DNA from: Nocardia neocaledoniensis
GTDB lineage: Bacteria; Actinomycetota; Actinomycetes; Mycobacteriales; Mycobacteriaceae
Direction: 5' to 3'
NCBI RefSeq assembly: GCF_029868625.1
Contig: NZ_JARWOJ010000091.1
Span: forward strand, 1-64,000
Length of the DNA stretch: 64,000 bases
This document shows, piece by piece, positions 54,905 through 64,000 of the stretch (its first letter is position 1; each line of letters starts with the position of its first letter). Position numbers and translations under genes: made by a program. The notes beneath the pieces are model-generated. The model had not been told where the DNA came from and searched no databases. It saw only the letters and a program-made list of their open reading frames with translations.

Positions 54905-55848
54905 TCGGTGTTCGAGTGGATGTCGGCCATGACCCGGGCCCCGCGTAATGATCGCCAGTATGTGCCGGGCAGTGTCTCGGCGAGCTCAGCGGTGCGATCG
55001 ACCTCGCGCTGCAGTAGCAGCCCGTAGGTGAAGGTGGACTCCCCCGCGTTCTCGGCTTCCCGCGTGATCTGGATCAGATGATGCTTGGCGACCACCGCGT
55101 CCTGGTACTCGCCGAGCAGATCCTGCACAGCGACCAGCCCGGCTATGGTCTGGTCGCTTCGTGCGGGATCCAGATCGCGCACCGACTCCACGTAGTACCG
55201 GGTGCGCCGCACCGATTTCCGGAGATCGTGCATCGCGGCATCGGTGGCGTCCTCATCCCTGGCCGAGCCGATCTTGCGCATCCGTCGCCGGACCCGGCCG
55301 AGCAGCGCGTCGAGGACCAGGGTGTTGTCCGGGTCGTCGATCCCGGGCACCACACCGGTCTGCAGCAATCGTTCCTCGGCCATCAGGTCCTCGATGACGG
55401 ACGCGAAGCGGGGCGAGGCGAGCAGGTCCCGCGCCGCGATCCAGGCCGGACGAACACGGACGTCGAAATAGTCGGCCATCCTGTCTCGCACCGGGCCTCG
55501 GACATATCGCGGGCGCAGCACATCCACCGCCGCGTGCAGTCGCGCCGACTGGGCTCGCAGATCATGCGCGGCACCGGTGGTGATACCCAGCCACCGCAAT
55601 TCCTCGATGAGCCGACGGACCTCCGACTGCCTGCGGACTGCCTTCGGGTGCGCGCTCAGCGCGCAGCGGGCCCGGCGCGCCGCCTTCACCATGCCCACCA
55701 CCGAGTCCGGATCGTCATGGCCCGCGGCGATCTGCCCATCCATGATGGTTTCCCGCTGCGCGTGCAGGTAGGCGGCCAGCATCCGACTGACCTTCGCTCG
55801 CTCTCTCACGGGCACTGCCTGGGCGTCCGTTCGAGTCTCGATGGTCAT
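54877..55848 (-). CDS. CHAD-domain protein
   Basis: A 323-residue helical protein of the CHAD family (conserved histidine alpha-helical domain), which binds polyphosphate. Two four-helix units: residues about 20-150 (RMLAAYLHAQRETIMDGQIA) and 190-310, with the hallmark HDLRKSVRRTRYYVESVRDL (about 208-227), rich in His, Arg and Lys. GGAGGAGATCGTG before the ATG at 55848 supports this start over an ATG at 55881. Polyphosphate metabolism fits stationary or dormant cells. A weak box-like sequence, GGGCC-TCGG-GACTC, is at 55992-56005. Confidence 0.85.
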   Translation of the reverse strand: MTIETRTDAQAVPVRERAKVSRMLAAYLHAQRETIMDGQIAAGHDDPDSVVGMVKAARRARCALSAHPKAVRRQSEVRRLIEELRWLGITTGAAHDLRAQSARLHAAVDVLRPRYVRGPVRDRMADYFDVRVRPAWIAARDLLASPRFASVIEDLMAEERLLQTGVVPGIDDPDNTLVLDALLGRVRRRMRKIGSARDEDATDAAMHDLRKSVRRTRYYVESVRDLDPARSDQTIAGLVAVQDLLGEYQDAVVAKHHLIQITREAENAGESTFTYGLLLQREVDRTAELAETLPGTYWRSLRGARVMADIHSNTEDASPRQTP

Positions 55849-56065
55849 CACGATCTCCTCCATGTGTCCGGTGGCGGTCACTCTCCGCGCCTTTCACCAT
55901 CGCGCCCCCGGCCCCCGCGGCACAGTGCCGTTCGCCCGTCACGGTCCTCGCTCGAAAGCCCCGATCGCCATGACGAAAGACCTGCCGACGCGGGCCTCGG
56001 GACTCTGCCCTCGCTCGCTGTGACCGGCGAGATGGTCGACGTGCCGACACCACTGGCCGCTCCGA

Positions 56066-56101
56066 GGGCATTTGGTCCTCACCACACGGGCGCAATGGCC
56101 G
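56066..56101. promoter_or_regulatory. Tandem DosR-like boxes before the nitroreductase-devR-devS operon
   Basis: GGGCA-TTTG-GTCCT (56066-56079) and GGGCG-CAAT-GGCCG (56088-56101), starts 22 bp apart, 37 bp before the first start (56139). The operon ends with devR-devS, so this is an autoregulatory site. Confidence 0.7.
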
Positions 56102-56138
56102 TCTCGGTGGGCCGCCTGTCCCGAGCACACTGGCTGAT

Positions 56139-57128
56139 ATGAGCAATGATCCAGCCCCCGTGGCCCCTCACCGTTCGGTGGTCCGAACAGGGATTCAGCT
56201 GGCGTGCCGCGCTCCGTCGATCCACAACACACAGCCGTGGCGATGGGACTTCGACGGTACGCGGCTGTCTCTGCGACGCGACCTCGACAGGCAGTTGTCC
56301 GCCGTCGACCCGCACGGACGCCAGGCCGTGATCAGTTGTGGCGCCGCACTGCAGCACGCCCGCACCGCCTTCGCGTCACTACGTTGGCACGCAGATGTCG
56401 AGCGATTCCCCGACCCCGCCCAGCCCGACCTGCTCGCGACCCTCGATTTCCGCCCCTGGCACGACCCGCCCACGGCAGTACTCCGGCGAGCCGAGGCGAT
56501 CGAGTACCGGTACACCGACCGGTTGCCCATGGCCGAGCCGAGCGGCTGGGCCTCGGTGCGCTTGGCGCTGGAAGAACTCGTCAGCAAGCACGGCCTCACG
56601 CTCGACATCCTCGACGAGGACGCACGGGCACGACTGTCGCTCGCCTCGGAACACTCCGAGGCACTGCGCCGGTACGACATGGAGTATCAGGCCGAAATCC
56701 GTTGGTGGTCGGGACATTCTCCGGTCGCGGAGGGTGTGCCGGCCTCGGCGTTGGTGTCGGAGTCGGAAGCGGGCCGCGTCGGCGTCGTTCGTGACTTCCC
56801 ACATCCGAAGGTTCCCGCCCGCCGAGGTGAGCTGCGCGATCACGCGCATCTGGCCGTGCTCACCGCGACGGACGAGGCGCCGGAGACGTGGCTGCGTACC
56901 GGCGAGGCGCTGTCGGCGGCGCTGCTCGAGTGCACGGCGTCCGGCTTGTCGACCTGTGCGCTGACCCATATCACCGAACTGTCCGCGGGACGGCGCCTGC
57001 TCAGCAGTCTGATCGGTCATCCGGGGGTACCGCAGGTCGTCCTGCGCATCGGCCTCGCCCCCGACGACCGCCGGCCGCCGCCCACGCCTCGCCGACCTCT
57101 GCCCGACGTGCTCGGCTGGGGCCGATAG
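56139..57128 (+). CDS. Acg-family nitroreductase-like protein
   Basis: A 329-residue paralogue with RAPSIHNTQPWRWDF (about residues 22-36) and the second flavin segment LRTGEALSAALLECTASGLSTCALTHITELS. It is closest to the copy at 7858 (shared PVAEGVPASAL-like and LLECT-STCT blocks; C-terminal PPPTPRRPL). M. tuberculosis Rv3131 occupies the corresponding place next to devR-devS. First gene of a six-gene operon. Confidence 0.87.
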   Translation: MSNDPAPVAPHRSVVRTGIQLACRAPSIHNTQPWRWDFDGTRLSLRRDLDRQLSAVDPHGRQAVISCGAALQHARTAFASLRWHADVERFPDPAQPDLLATLDFRPWHDPPTAVLRRAEAIEYRYTDRLPMAEPSGWASVRLALEELVSKHGLTLDILDEDARARLSLASEHSEALRRYDMEYQAEIRWWSGHSPVAEGVPASALVSESEAGRVGVVRDFPHPKVPARRGELRDHAHLAVLTATDEAPETWLRTGEALSAALLECTASGLSTCALTHITELSAGRRLLSSLIGHPGVPQVVLRIGLAPDDRRPPPTPRRPLPDVLGWGR

Positions 57129-57146
57129 CTCACCAGGAGTCACACC

Positions 57147-57596
57147 ATGTCCACTTTCGAACAACGCAAGACTCGCCGTGCTCTGCGCGCGGGTCTGGTC
57201 GGCAGTGCCGGATTCGTCGCCCTGTGGGCCTTCGTGGGCGCTGTGGGTCTCGTCGGCGGCGGCGCCGACCTCGGCGCCGAGATCACCGCACGCCTCCCGT
57301 TCACCAGTCCGGTCCTGGCCGGCCTGCTGTTGGCGACGATCGTCGGCGCGCCGATGGCGGCCACCGCGGTCCTCACCGTCCGCGCCGACCCGATCGCGCC
57401 GATGGTGGGCGTCGGCAGCGGCGTCCTGCTGGTGGGTTGGGTCACGGTCCAGCCGTTCGTGATCGGTCGGTTCAACTGGCTGCAGCCAGTCTTCGGGCTG
57501 CTCGGACTGGCGGTGTGCCTGCTGGCCTACCGGCTCCGCCGCCCAGGCTTGCACACCGGCTCCGCGGCGGTGCCGTTCAGATCGTCACCGGCATGA
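57147..57596 (+). CDS. Small four-helix membrane protein, paralogue of 17162
   Basis: A 149-residue four-helix protein. Conserved with the product of 17162: helix 1 ends WAFVGAVGLV, SPVLAGLLLATIVGAPM, ATAVLTVRAD and FNWLQPVFGLLGLAV. Basic residues (EQRKTRRALR) precede helix 1, so the N-terminus is probably cytoplasmic. Function unknown. It lies 18 bp after the nitroreductase and overlaps the next start as ATGA. Its presence in two DosR-box operons suggests a real dormancy role. Confidence 0.78.
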   Translation: MSTFEQRKTRRALRAGLVGSAGFVALWAFVGAVGLVGGGADLGAEITARLPFTSPVLAGLLLATIVGAPMAATAVLTVRADPIAPMVGVGSGVLLVGWVTVQPFVIGRFNWLQPVFGLLGLAVCLLAYRLRRPGLHTGSAAVPFRSSPA

Positions 57597-58186
57597 CCAC
57601 ACACCGCCGTCGCCGCTGCTCGACCTGGGGTGCTACCACGGCTGAGGCCGCCGCGCCGATGTACGGAGACGATCTGCTTCCCGAGGCCCGCCTGCAGACA
57701 ACACGTGCGGTGAGTATCGCGGCGCCCCCCGCTGCTGTCTGGCCGTGGCTCGTCCAGATGGGGCCCGGCCGCGCCGGCGCCTACACCTACGACTGGATCG
57801 AGAACCTCTTCGGCCTCGACATGCACAGCTCCCGCGAGATCCTGCCCGCTTATCAGAACCTCGCTGTCGGAGACGCACTCACCCTGGGCGATTCCGGACC
57901 GATCATGCGCGTCCAGTACATCGAGCCGGCCCGTGCGCTCGTCTGGGCCGCCGACACCAGCGACTGGACCTGGTCGTTCCTGCTCACCCCAGCGGCCGGA
58001 GGCACCCGGCTGATCAGCCGGAACAGACTCCTCGGACCTGACTCACGCACGCTTCGTCTGCTCTACGCCACGATCATGACACCGGCCAGCCTGCTGATGG
58101 AGCGCAAGATGCTGCGTGGAATCGCGCAGCGAGCGGAGCACCAGGCGCGTCGCACTACTGGCGAGACCGGGGTGCACCAGCCATGA
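57593..58186 (+). CDS. SRPBCC-fold (polyketide cyclase/START-like) protein
   Basis: A 197-residue protein. After a basic N-terminus, residues 40-190 look like the SRPBCC ligand-binding fold: TRAVSIAAPPAAVWPWLVQM, then GAYTYDWIENLFGLDMHSS (an aromatic segment), VQYIEPARALVWAADTSDW and a C-terminal helix. The fold holds hydrophobic ligands; the ligand is unknown. Overlaps both neighbours by 4 bp (start 57593, stop 58186), so translation is coupled to the membrane protein and stress protein. Confidence 0.75.
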   Translation: MTTHRRRRCSTWGATTAEAAAPMYGDDLLPEARLQTTRAVSIAAPPAAVWPWLVQMGPGRAGAYTYDWIENLFGLDMHSSREILPAYQNLAVGDALTLGDSGPIMRVQYIEPARALVWAADTSDWTWSFLLTPAAGGTRLISRNRLLGPDSRTLRLLYATIMTPASLLMERKMLRGIAQRAEHQARRTTGETGVHQP

Positions 58187-59132
58187 CACCACGACGCGTG
58201 CAGCCGATCATCGTCGGTGTCGACGGCTCCGCACCCGCACTGGCGGCGGTCGGATGGGCTACACAGGAAGCAATTCTGCACCACGCGCCACTGCACCTGG
58301 TGCACGCGATCGGCACCGGATGGGACCTCGGCCCCCGGCTCGGCGAGGTGGGCCTGCACAACCAGTCCTTCCGGGACGACGGCGCCGCCGCGCTCGCCGC
58401 CGCCGAACGTGCGGCACGGCGAGCCGCCGGAGAGCGCAGCGTCGAGATCTCGACCGAACTCGCATGGCCTGCCCCCGTCCGCGCCCTCGCGAAGCGTTCG
58501 CGATCGGCGCGGCTCCTCGTCCTCGGCACTCGTGGAATGGACGTCTTCGACCGCGCGGTGCTCGGCTCGGTCAGCGCGGCGCTCGTGCGGCGCTCGACGT
58601 GCCCCGTGGTCATCGTTCCCGCCGGACACGCCCCCGACAACAGCCGTCCGATCCTGGTCGGTGTCGATGGATCGGTGGCCAGTGCGCGGGCGGTGGAGGT
58701 CGCGTTCGCGCAGGCCGCGGCGCGCGGTGTCGATGTCGTGGCCCTGCTGGCGTGGACCAGAACCGGCGACCGCGCGGCGGGGCACGACGAGCACCAGGCG
58801 GCACAGGCCGGGTTGGCGGCGAACCTGGCCGGATATGCCCAGGAACACCCGCAGATCAGAGTGCGCCGGGTCGTCGCGGAAGGCGATCCGGCACGACAGA
58901 TCCTCGACGCGGCCGACGATGCCCAGCTGGTCGTCCTCGGAAGCCGCGAGCGCGGCGGAATCGCGGGGTTCACTCTGGGGTCGGTGAGTCGGGCGGTTCT
59001 CGACAACGCCCCGCTGCCGGTCCTCGTCGCTCGGCCGCGACCCAGCGACCATCATCGAGCGCACAGCATCGGGCGATCCGCACCACAGCGCCGTAGGCTG
59101 GAACAGTCACAGCACACGAAAGGTCCGCACTC

Positions 59133-61572
<2,440 letters not shown>

Positions 61573-61596
61573 CGCCTCGGCCATCGTGCGAACCGA

Positions 61597-61632
61597 GGGC
61601 CAATCGGTCCTCATTCCGAGGCCCGATGTCTC
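61597..61632. promoter_or_regulatory. Tandem DosR-like boxes before 61708
   Basis: GGGCC-AATC-GGTCC (61597-61610) and AGGCC-CGAT-GTCTC (61619-61632), starts 22 bp apart, 75 bp before the ATG at 61708. Confidence 0.58.
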
Positions 61633-61707
61633 TATCCGGTCTGCGCTCCCAGGACGGACGCTACTTGTGCGGAAACTCGCGCGAACTGCCAGCACAGGGA
61701 AACAGAC

Positions 61708-62019
61708 ATGACCACTTCGACCATCGACGATTCGCCCGCTGCGACCACAACGGCGAGCGTGGTCCCGCTTCGTGGTGCCATCGAGTCGATACCCGATCCG
61801 GCCACCGGCGAACTGGAAGCCATCGCCCGCGCGCTCGCCCCGAAGTTCCCCGAGCTGGCCTACGCGGATGTCCTCGAGGTTGTCCGTTCGACCTACCGTG
61901 AACTCGTCGGCAAGGCCCGCATCCACGCTCACCTGATCCCGCTCACCGTCAATCTTTCCAGGTCACGTTTGACGAACAAGCGTTCTGCACTGCCGACTTC
62001 GTATCCTTCTGGCCGATAG
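61708..62019 (+). CDS. Small three-helix protein, 103 aa
   Basis: A 103-residue protein with a disordered Thr/Ala-rich N-terminus and, at residues 36-87, helical segments of the type seen in 'three-helix bundle dimerisation' proteins of actinobacteria: LEAIARALAPKFPELAYADV, RSTYRELVGKARIHAHLIPL and NLSRSRL. The family is associated with DosR-controlled genes in mycobacteria; its function is unknown. The DosR-like pair 75 bp upstream makes it the last regulon member in the window. Confidence 0.68.
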   Translation: MTTSTIDDSPAATTTASVVPLRGAIESIPDPATGELEAIARALAPKFPELAYADVLEVVRSTYRELVGKARIHAHLIPLTVNLSRSRLTNKRSALPTSYPSGR

Positions 62020-62088
62020 TCCTTGCCGATTTCGTACTTTCGGATCACGAAGCCCTCGGGATGATCCCGAAAACCCTCCCTTGCCTCC

Positions 62089-62102
62089 GTATCTCGATAC
62101 GT
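62089..62102. promoter_or_regulatory. Inverted repeat before the BlaI-type repressor gene
   Basis: CGTATC-TC-GATACG, a perfect 6-bp inverted repeat 53 bp upstream of 62155. A candidate operator for the encoded repressor; it differs from the palindrome at 63512. Confidence 0.45.
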
Positions 62103-62154
62103 CCCAGCAGTTCGGCGGATTCGAACCGCAGAGACGGCGAAGGGACAGTATCTT

Positions 62155-62550
62155 ATGCGCAGCGGCGAGATGGGACGAGCGATGGTGAAAGGCCTGGGTG
62201 CGCTGGAGAACCAGGTGATGACGGTGCTGTGGGAAGTTCCGGACGCGCTGTCGGTGCACGATCTCGTCGATCGCATAGGCCGCGAACAACGAACTCCCGC
62301 CTACACCACCATCCTGACCGTCGTGACCCACCTCTGGGAAAAGGGCTGGGTTCAGCGGGAGAAGATCGGTCGACGGTACCGCTATCGCCCCAGCCGCTCC
62401 CGCGCGGAAGCTACCACCGATCTGCTGCGTGAGATTCTCGACGCGAGCCCGGACGCGCCCGGCGCATTGCTGCATCTGGCGCGCACCGCGAGCGCGCAGG
62501 AGGTCCAGGCGTTGCGGCAGGGCTTGTCCGCCGGCGAGGACGGACCGTGA
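62155..62550 (+). CDS. BlaI/MecI-type repressor
   Basis: A 131-residue penicillinase-repressor-family winged-helix protein. LGALENQVMTVLWEVPDALSVHDLVDRIG (first 20: LGALENQVMTVLWEVPDALS) and the recognition helix TPAYTTILTVVTHLWEKGWVQREKIGRRYRY (first 20: TPAYTTILTVVTHLWEKGWV) are typical. The C-terminal dimerisation helix follows. Starts at 62155; a second in-frame ATG is at 62182. Its stop overlaps the M56 peptidase start (ATGA), the usual blaI-blaR-like pairing (M. tuberculosis Rv1846c-Rv1845c). Confidence 0.9.
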   Translation: MRSGEMGRAMVKGLGALENQVMTVLWEVPDALSVHDLVDRIGREQRTPAYTTILTVVTHLWEKGWVQREKIGRRYRYRPSRSRAEATTDLLREILDASPDAPGALLHLARTASAQEVQALRQGLSAGEDGP

Positions 62551-63497
62551 TCCTGCTCATCGCCCTGCTCGCCGCCGGTGCCATCCTGGCCATGGGCACG
62601 CCAACGGTGCTGCGGCGCATCGACTTCGGTGGCGCGCCGGTCGTGGGCATCGTGGCCTGGATGGGCGCGGTGTCGGCGACGATCGCGGTCGGCGTGCTGG
62701 CATTGACGGCCTTGGCGTGGCCGGGAGAGCCGCCCGGCAACTCATCCGTTGGTGCGGTCGCACGGAGTCTCGCCGAGATCGAGCCCACAGTCGTCACCTG
62801 GGCAGCGGACCTGATCTTGCCTGCCGCTATGGCCGGAGCACTCCTGCCGATCGGACTCGTCACCCGTGTCGCCGTCATCCACGCGCGAAAATGGTCGGCT
62901 CATCGTCGGCGGCACACCGAACTGCTCGCGTTGCTCGGCCGCGTCGATCCAGCCGGCACCGGCCTGGTATGGCTCGATCACCCGGTGCCGTTGGCATACA
63001 GCGTCTCAGGACACGGCGGGTATGTGGTGGTCACCGACGGTCTTGCCCGCTGCCTGACCGAGACACAGTGGCGTGCGGTGCTCGCGCACGAGCACGCGCA
63101 TCTGCGCGCCCGCCACCATCACATCCTCGGTGTGTGCCAGGTGCTCGCCGGCGCCTTCCCCCGGATTCCGCTGTTCGCCGCCGCGCCGTCGGCGCTGACG
63201 ACCCTGGTCGAGCTCGCAGCGGATCGCGCTGCCGCGATCCGCACCGATCCGCACTCACTGGGTTCGGCGCTGCGCACCGTGGCAGGGCACGGTGCCCGGA
63301 TGTCGATCGCGACCGTCGAGCCGACGCCTGATTCACTGGCTGAACGCCTGGCCTGTCTCGGGGCCGCGCCGGAGTCACGTTCGGCGGCGCGGCGCAGAGC
63401 GGCGGGGGCACTGGTGGGCACGGTCCTTCTCGTGCCGATCACCGCGGCGCTCGCGGTCGGGCTCGGCTCGGTAGCAGCATCTTTCGCCGTGATCTGA
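62547..63497 (+). CDS. M56-family membrane peptidase (BlaR/MecR-like)
   Basis: A 316-residue protein with three or four transmembrane helices and the zinc motif HEHAH (LAHEHAHLRARHHHILG, His181-Glu182-His185). The helix at about residues 90-110 precedes a cytoplasmic loop, and the last helix is near the C-terminus (LVGTVLLVPITAALAVGL). Unlike full BlaR1, there is no penicillin-binding sensor domain, as in M. tuberculosis Rv1845c (BlaR). It would cleave the BlaI-type repressor. Confidence 0.88.
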   Translation: MILLIALLAAGAILAMGTPTVLRRIDFGGAPVVGIVAWMGAVSATIAVGVLALTALAWPGEPPGNSSVGAVARSLAEIEPTVVTWAADLILPAAMAGALLPIGLVTRVAVIHARKWSAHRRRHTELLALLGRVDPAGTGLVWLDHPVPLAYSVSGHGGYVVVTDGLARCLTETQWRAVLAHEHAHLRARHHHILGVCQVLAGAFPRIPLFAAAPSALTTLVELAADRAAAIRTDPHSLGSALRTVAGHGARMSIATVEPTPDSLAERLACLGAAPESRSAARRRAAGALVGTVLLVPITAALAVGLGSVAASFAVI

Positions 63498-63511
63498 AAA
63501 CGCCCCAAAAA

Positions 63512-63526
63512 ACTATGCGCCATAGT
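63512..63526. promoter_or_regulatory. Inverted repeat after the M56 gene
   Basis: ACTATG-CGC-CATAGT, a perfect 6-bp inverted repeat, 86 bp upstream of the secreted-protein gene. A candidate operator for the BlaI-type repressor, whose known sites are AT-rich inverted repeats, or for another regulator. Confidence 0.5.
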
Positions 63527-63611
63527 ATTTTGGCGTCGAGCGAGAGTCGGCGCCACAGGCGGCCGTTCGCGCCCATTAAGTGAAGTGGCGATATTTCAGA
63601 ATCGAGAACCC

Positions 63612-64000
63612 TTGCGCTCCAACACTATTCGTAGTAACCCAGGGTTGCGCGGACCAGCTTCGGCTCTGGTCGCCGTGGCCCTGGTCGGCGCGGGCCTCGC
63701 CGGGTCCACTCCGGGGCCGGCCATGGCCGAGCCCGGACAGACGCGCTATTCACTGGCCAATGGCTGCTTCCGGATCGACACCTCGGCCGGGCCCTTGGTT
63801 CCGGCGTCCGGCCCGTACCGGCTGCGGGCGACCGCTCTCGGCGAGTACCTGCTCTACGGGCGCACCCACCAGTTCCTGGAAGCCGCCGCGCAGTCGATCC
63901 GGCCGACCGAAGCCCCCTCCGACGCCGCGGTGTGGACTGTGGACGGTTCCGGCCCAGACGGATTCACCATCACCAACGTCGCGACCGGCATGGCCGTACC
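63612..64000 (+). CDS. Secreted protein, C-terminus cut by window edge
   Basis: The frame opens at a TTG (63612) and runs to the end without a stop; 129 residues are visible. A basic N-terminus (RSNTIRSNPGLRG), a hydrophobic core (ALVAVALVGAGLAGS) and AMA-E give a Sec signal peptide cleaved near residue 37. The mature part begins EPGQTRYSLANGCFRIDTSAG. It may belong to the secreted hydrolase/lectin-like proteins of Nocardia, but I cannot name the family. No good ribosome site is seen. Confidence 0.5.
   Translation, partial: MRSNTIRSNPGLRGPASALVAVALVGAGLAGSTPGPAMAEPGQTRYSLANGCFRIDTSAGPLVPASGPYRLRATALGEYLLYGRTHQFLEAAAQSIRPTEAPSDAAVWTVDGSGPDGFTITNVATGMAV

Overview
The window is GC-rich actinobacterial chromosome (order Mycobacteriales, most like Nocardia or Rhodococcus). 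No rRNA, tRNA, CRISPR array, insertion sequence or phage gene was seen. Almost all of it looks like one dense DosR (DevR) hypoxia/dormancy regulon island. The gene families match the Mycobacterium tuberculosis DosR regulon: five tandem universal stress proteins, four Acg-type nitroreductases, two ribosome hibernation factors, a PfkB kinase, an Rv2004c-type kinase fusion, a HAD-GH65 phosphorylase fusion, two ferritin-like di-iron enzymes, flavodoxins, PPOX and Ddn-like flavoproteins, and narK-narGHJI. The sensor-regulator pair devR/devS lies at 59.1-61.6 kb.

Layout. 0-3.1 kb (minus): small membrane proteins around a rifampin-phosphotransferase-like dikinase. 3.3-6.6 kb: an ABC exporter pair and a divergent flavodoxin. 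6.6-9.5 kb (minus): DUF2267 protein, Acg nitroreductase, Ddn-like protein with a membrane domain. 10-15.5 kb (plus): PEP synthase, SDR, kinase fusion, universal stress protein. 15.5-17 kb: a decayed SulP transporter. 17.1-25.6 kb: membrane protein-flavodoxin pair, alcohol dehydrogenase, hibernation factor, small membrane proteins, nitroreductase, stress protein, PPOX protein. 25.9-33.8 kb: acyl-ACP desaturase, pfkB, two stress proteins, a nitroreductase, an AurF-like oxygenase and an EthA-like monooxygenase. 33.7-35.2 kb: two broken genes. 35.2-39.7 kb: a second hibernation factor and the divergent GH65 fusion. 39.7-48.9 kb (minus): narK-narGHJI and a DUF1254 protein. 49.2-54.9 kb: a persulfide/sulfite module with a CsoR/CstR-family repressor and an RND pump. 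56.1-61.6 kb (plus): nitroreductase-membrane protein-SRPBCC-stress protein-devR-devS operon. 61.7-64 kb: a small helical protein, a BlaI/M56 pair and a secreted protein cut by the window end.

Regulation. Nearly every dormancy-type operon is preceded by 14-bp imperfect palindromes of the form GGGNC-N4-GNCCC, the core of the mycobacterial DosR box. They are usually in tandem pairs whose starts are 22 bp (sometimes 23 bp) apart. The boxes also correct several start codons, because the longest open frames run back through them. The devR-devS operon carries such a pair, implying autoregulation. A second circuit uses ATACCCCC-TAGGGTAT operators shared by the persulfide dioxygenase-rhodanese gene, a Cys-rich peptide, the RND pump and the repressor gene.

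Together the genes describe a programme for oxygen loss: heme sensing by DevS, nitrate respiration, PEP/gluconeogenic rerouting, trehalose/maltose-type disaccharide phosphorolysis, ribosome hibernation and flavin redox defence, with a sulfide-stress module embedded. Identifications rest on reading the sequences and known families; no database search was run.
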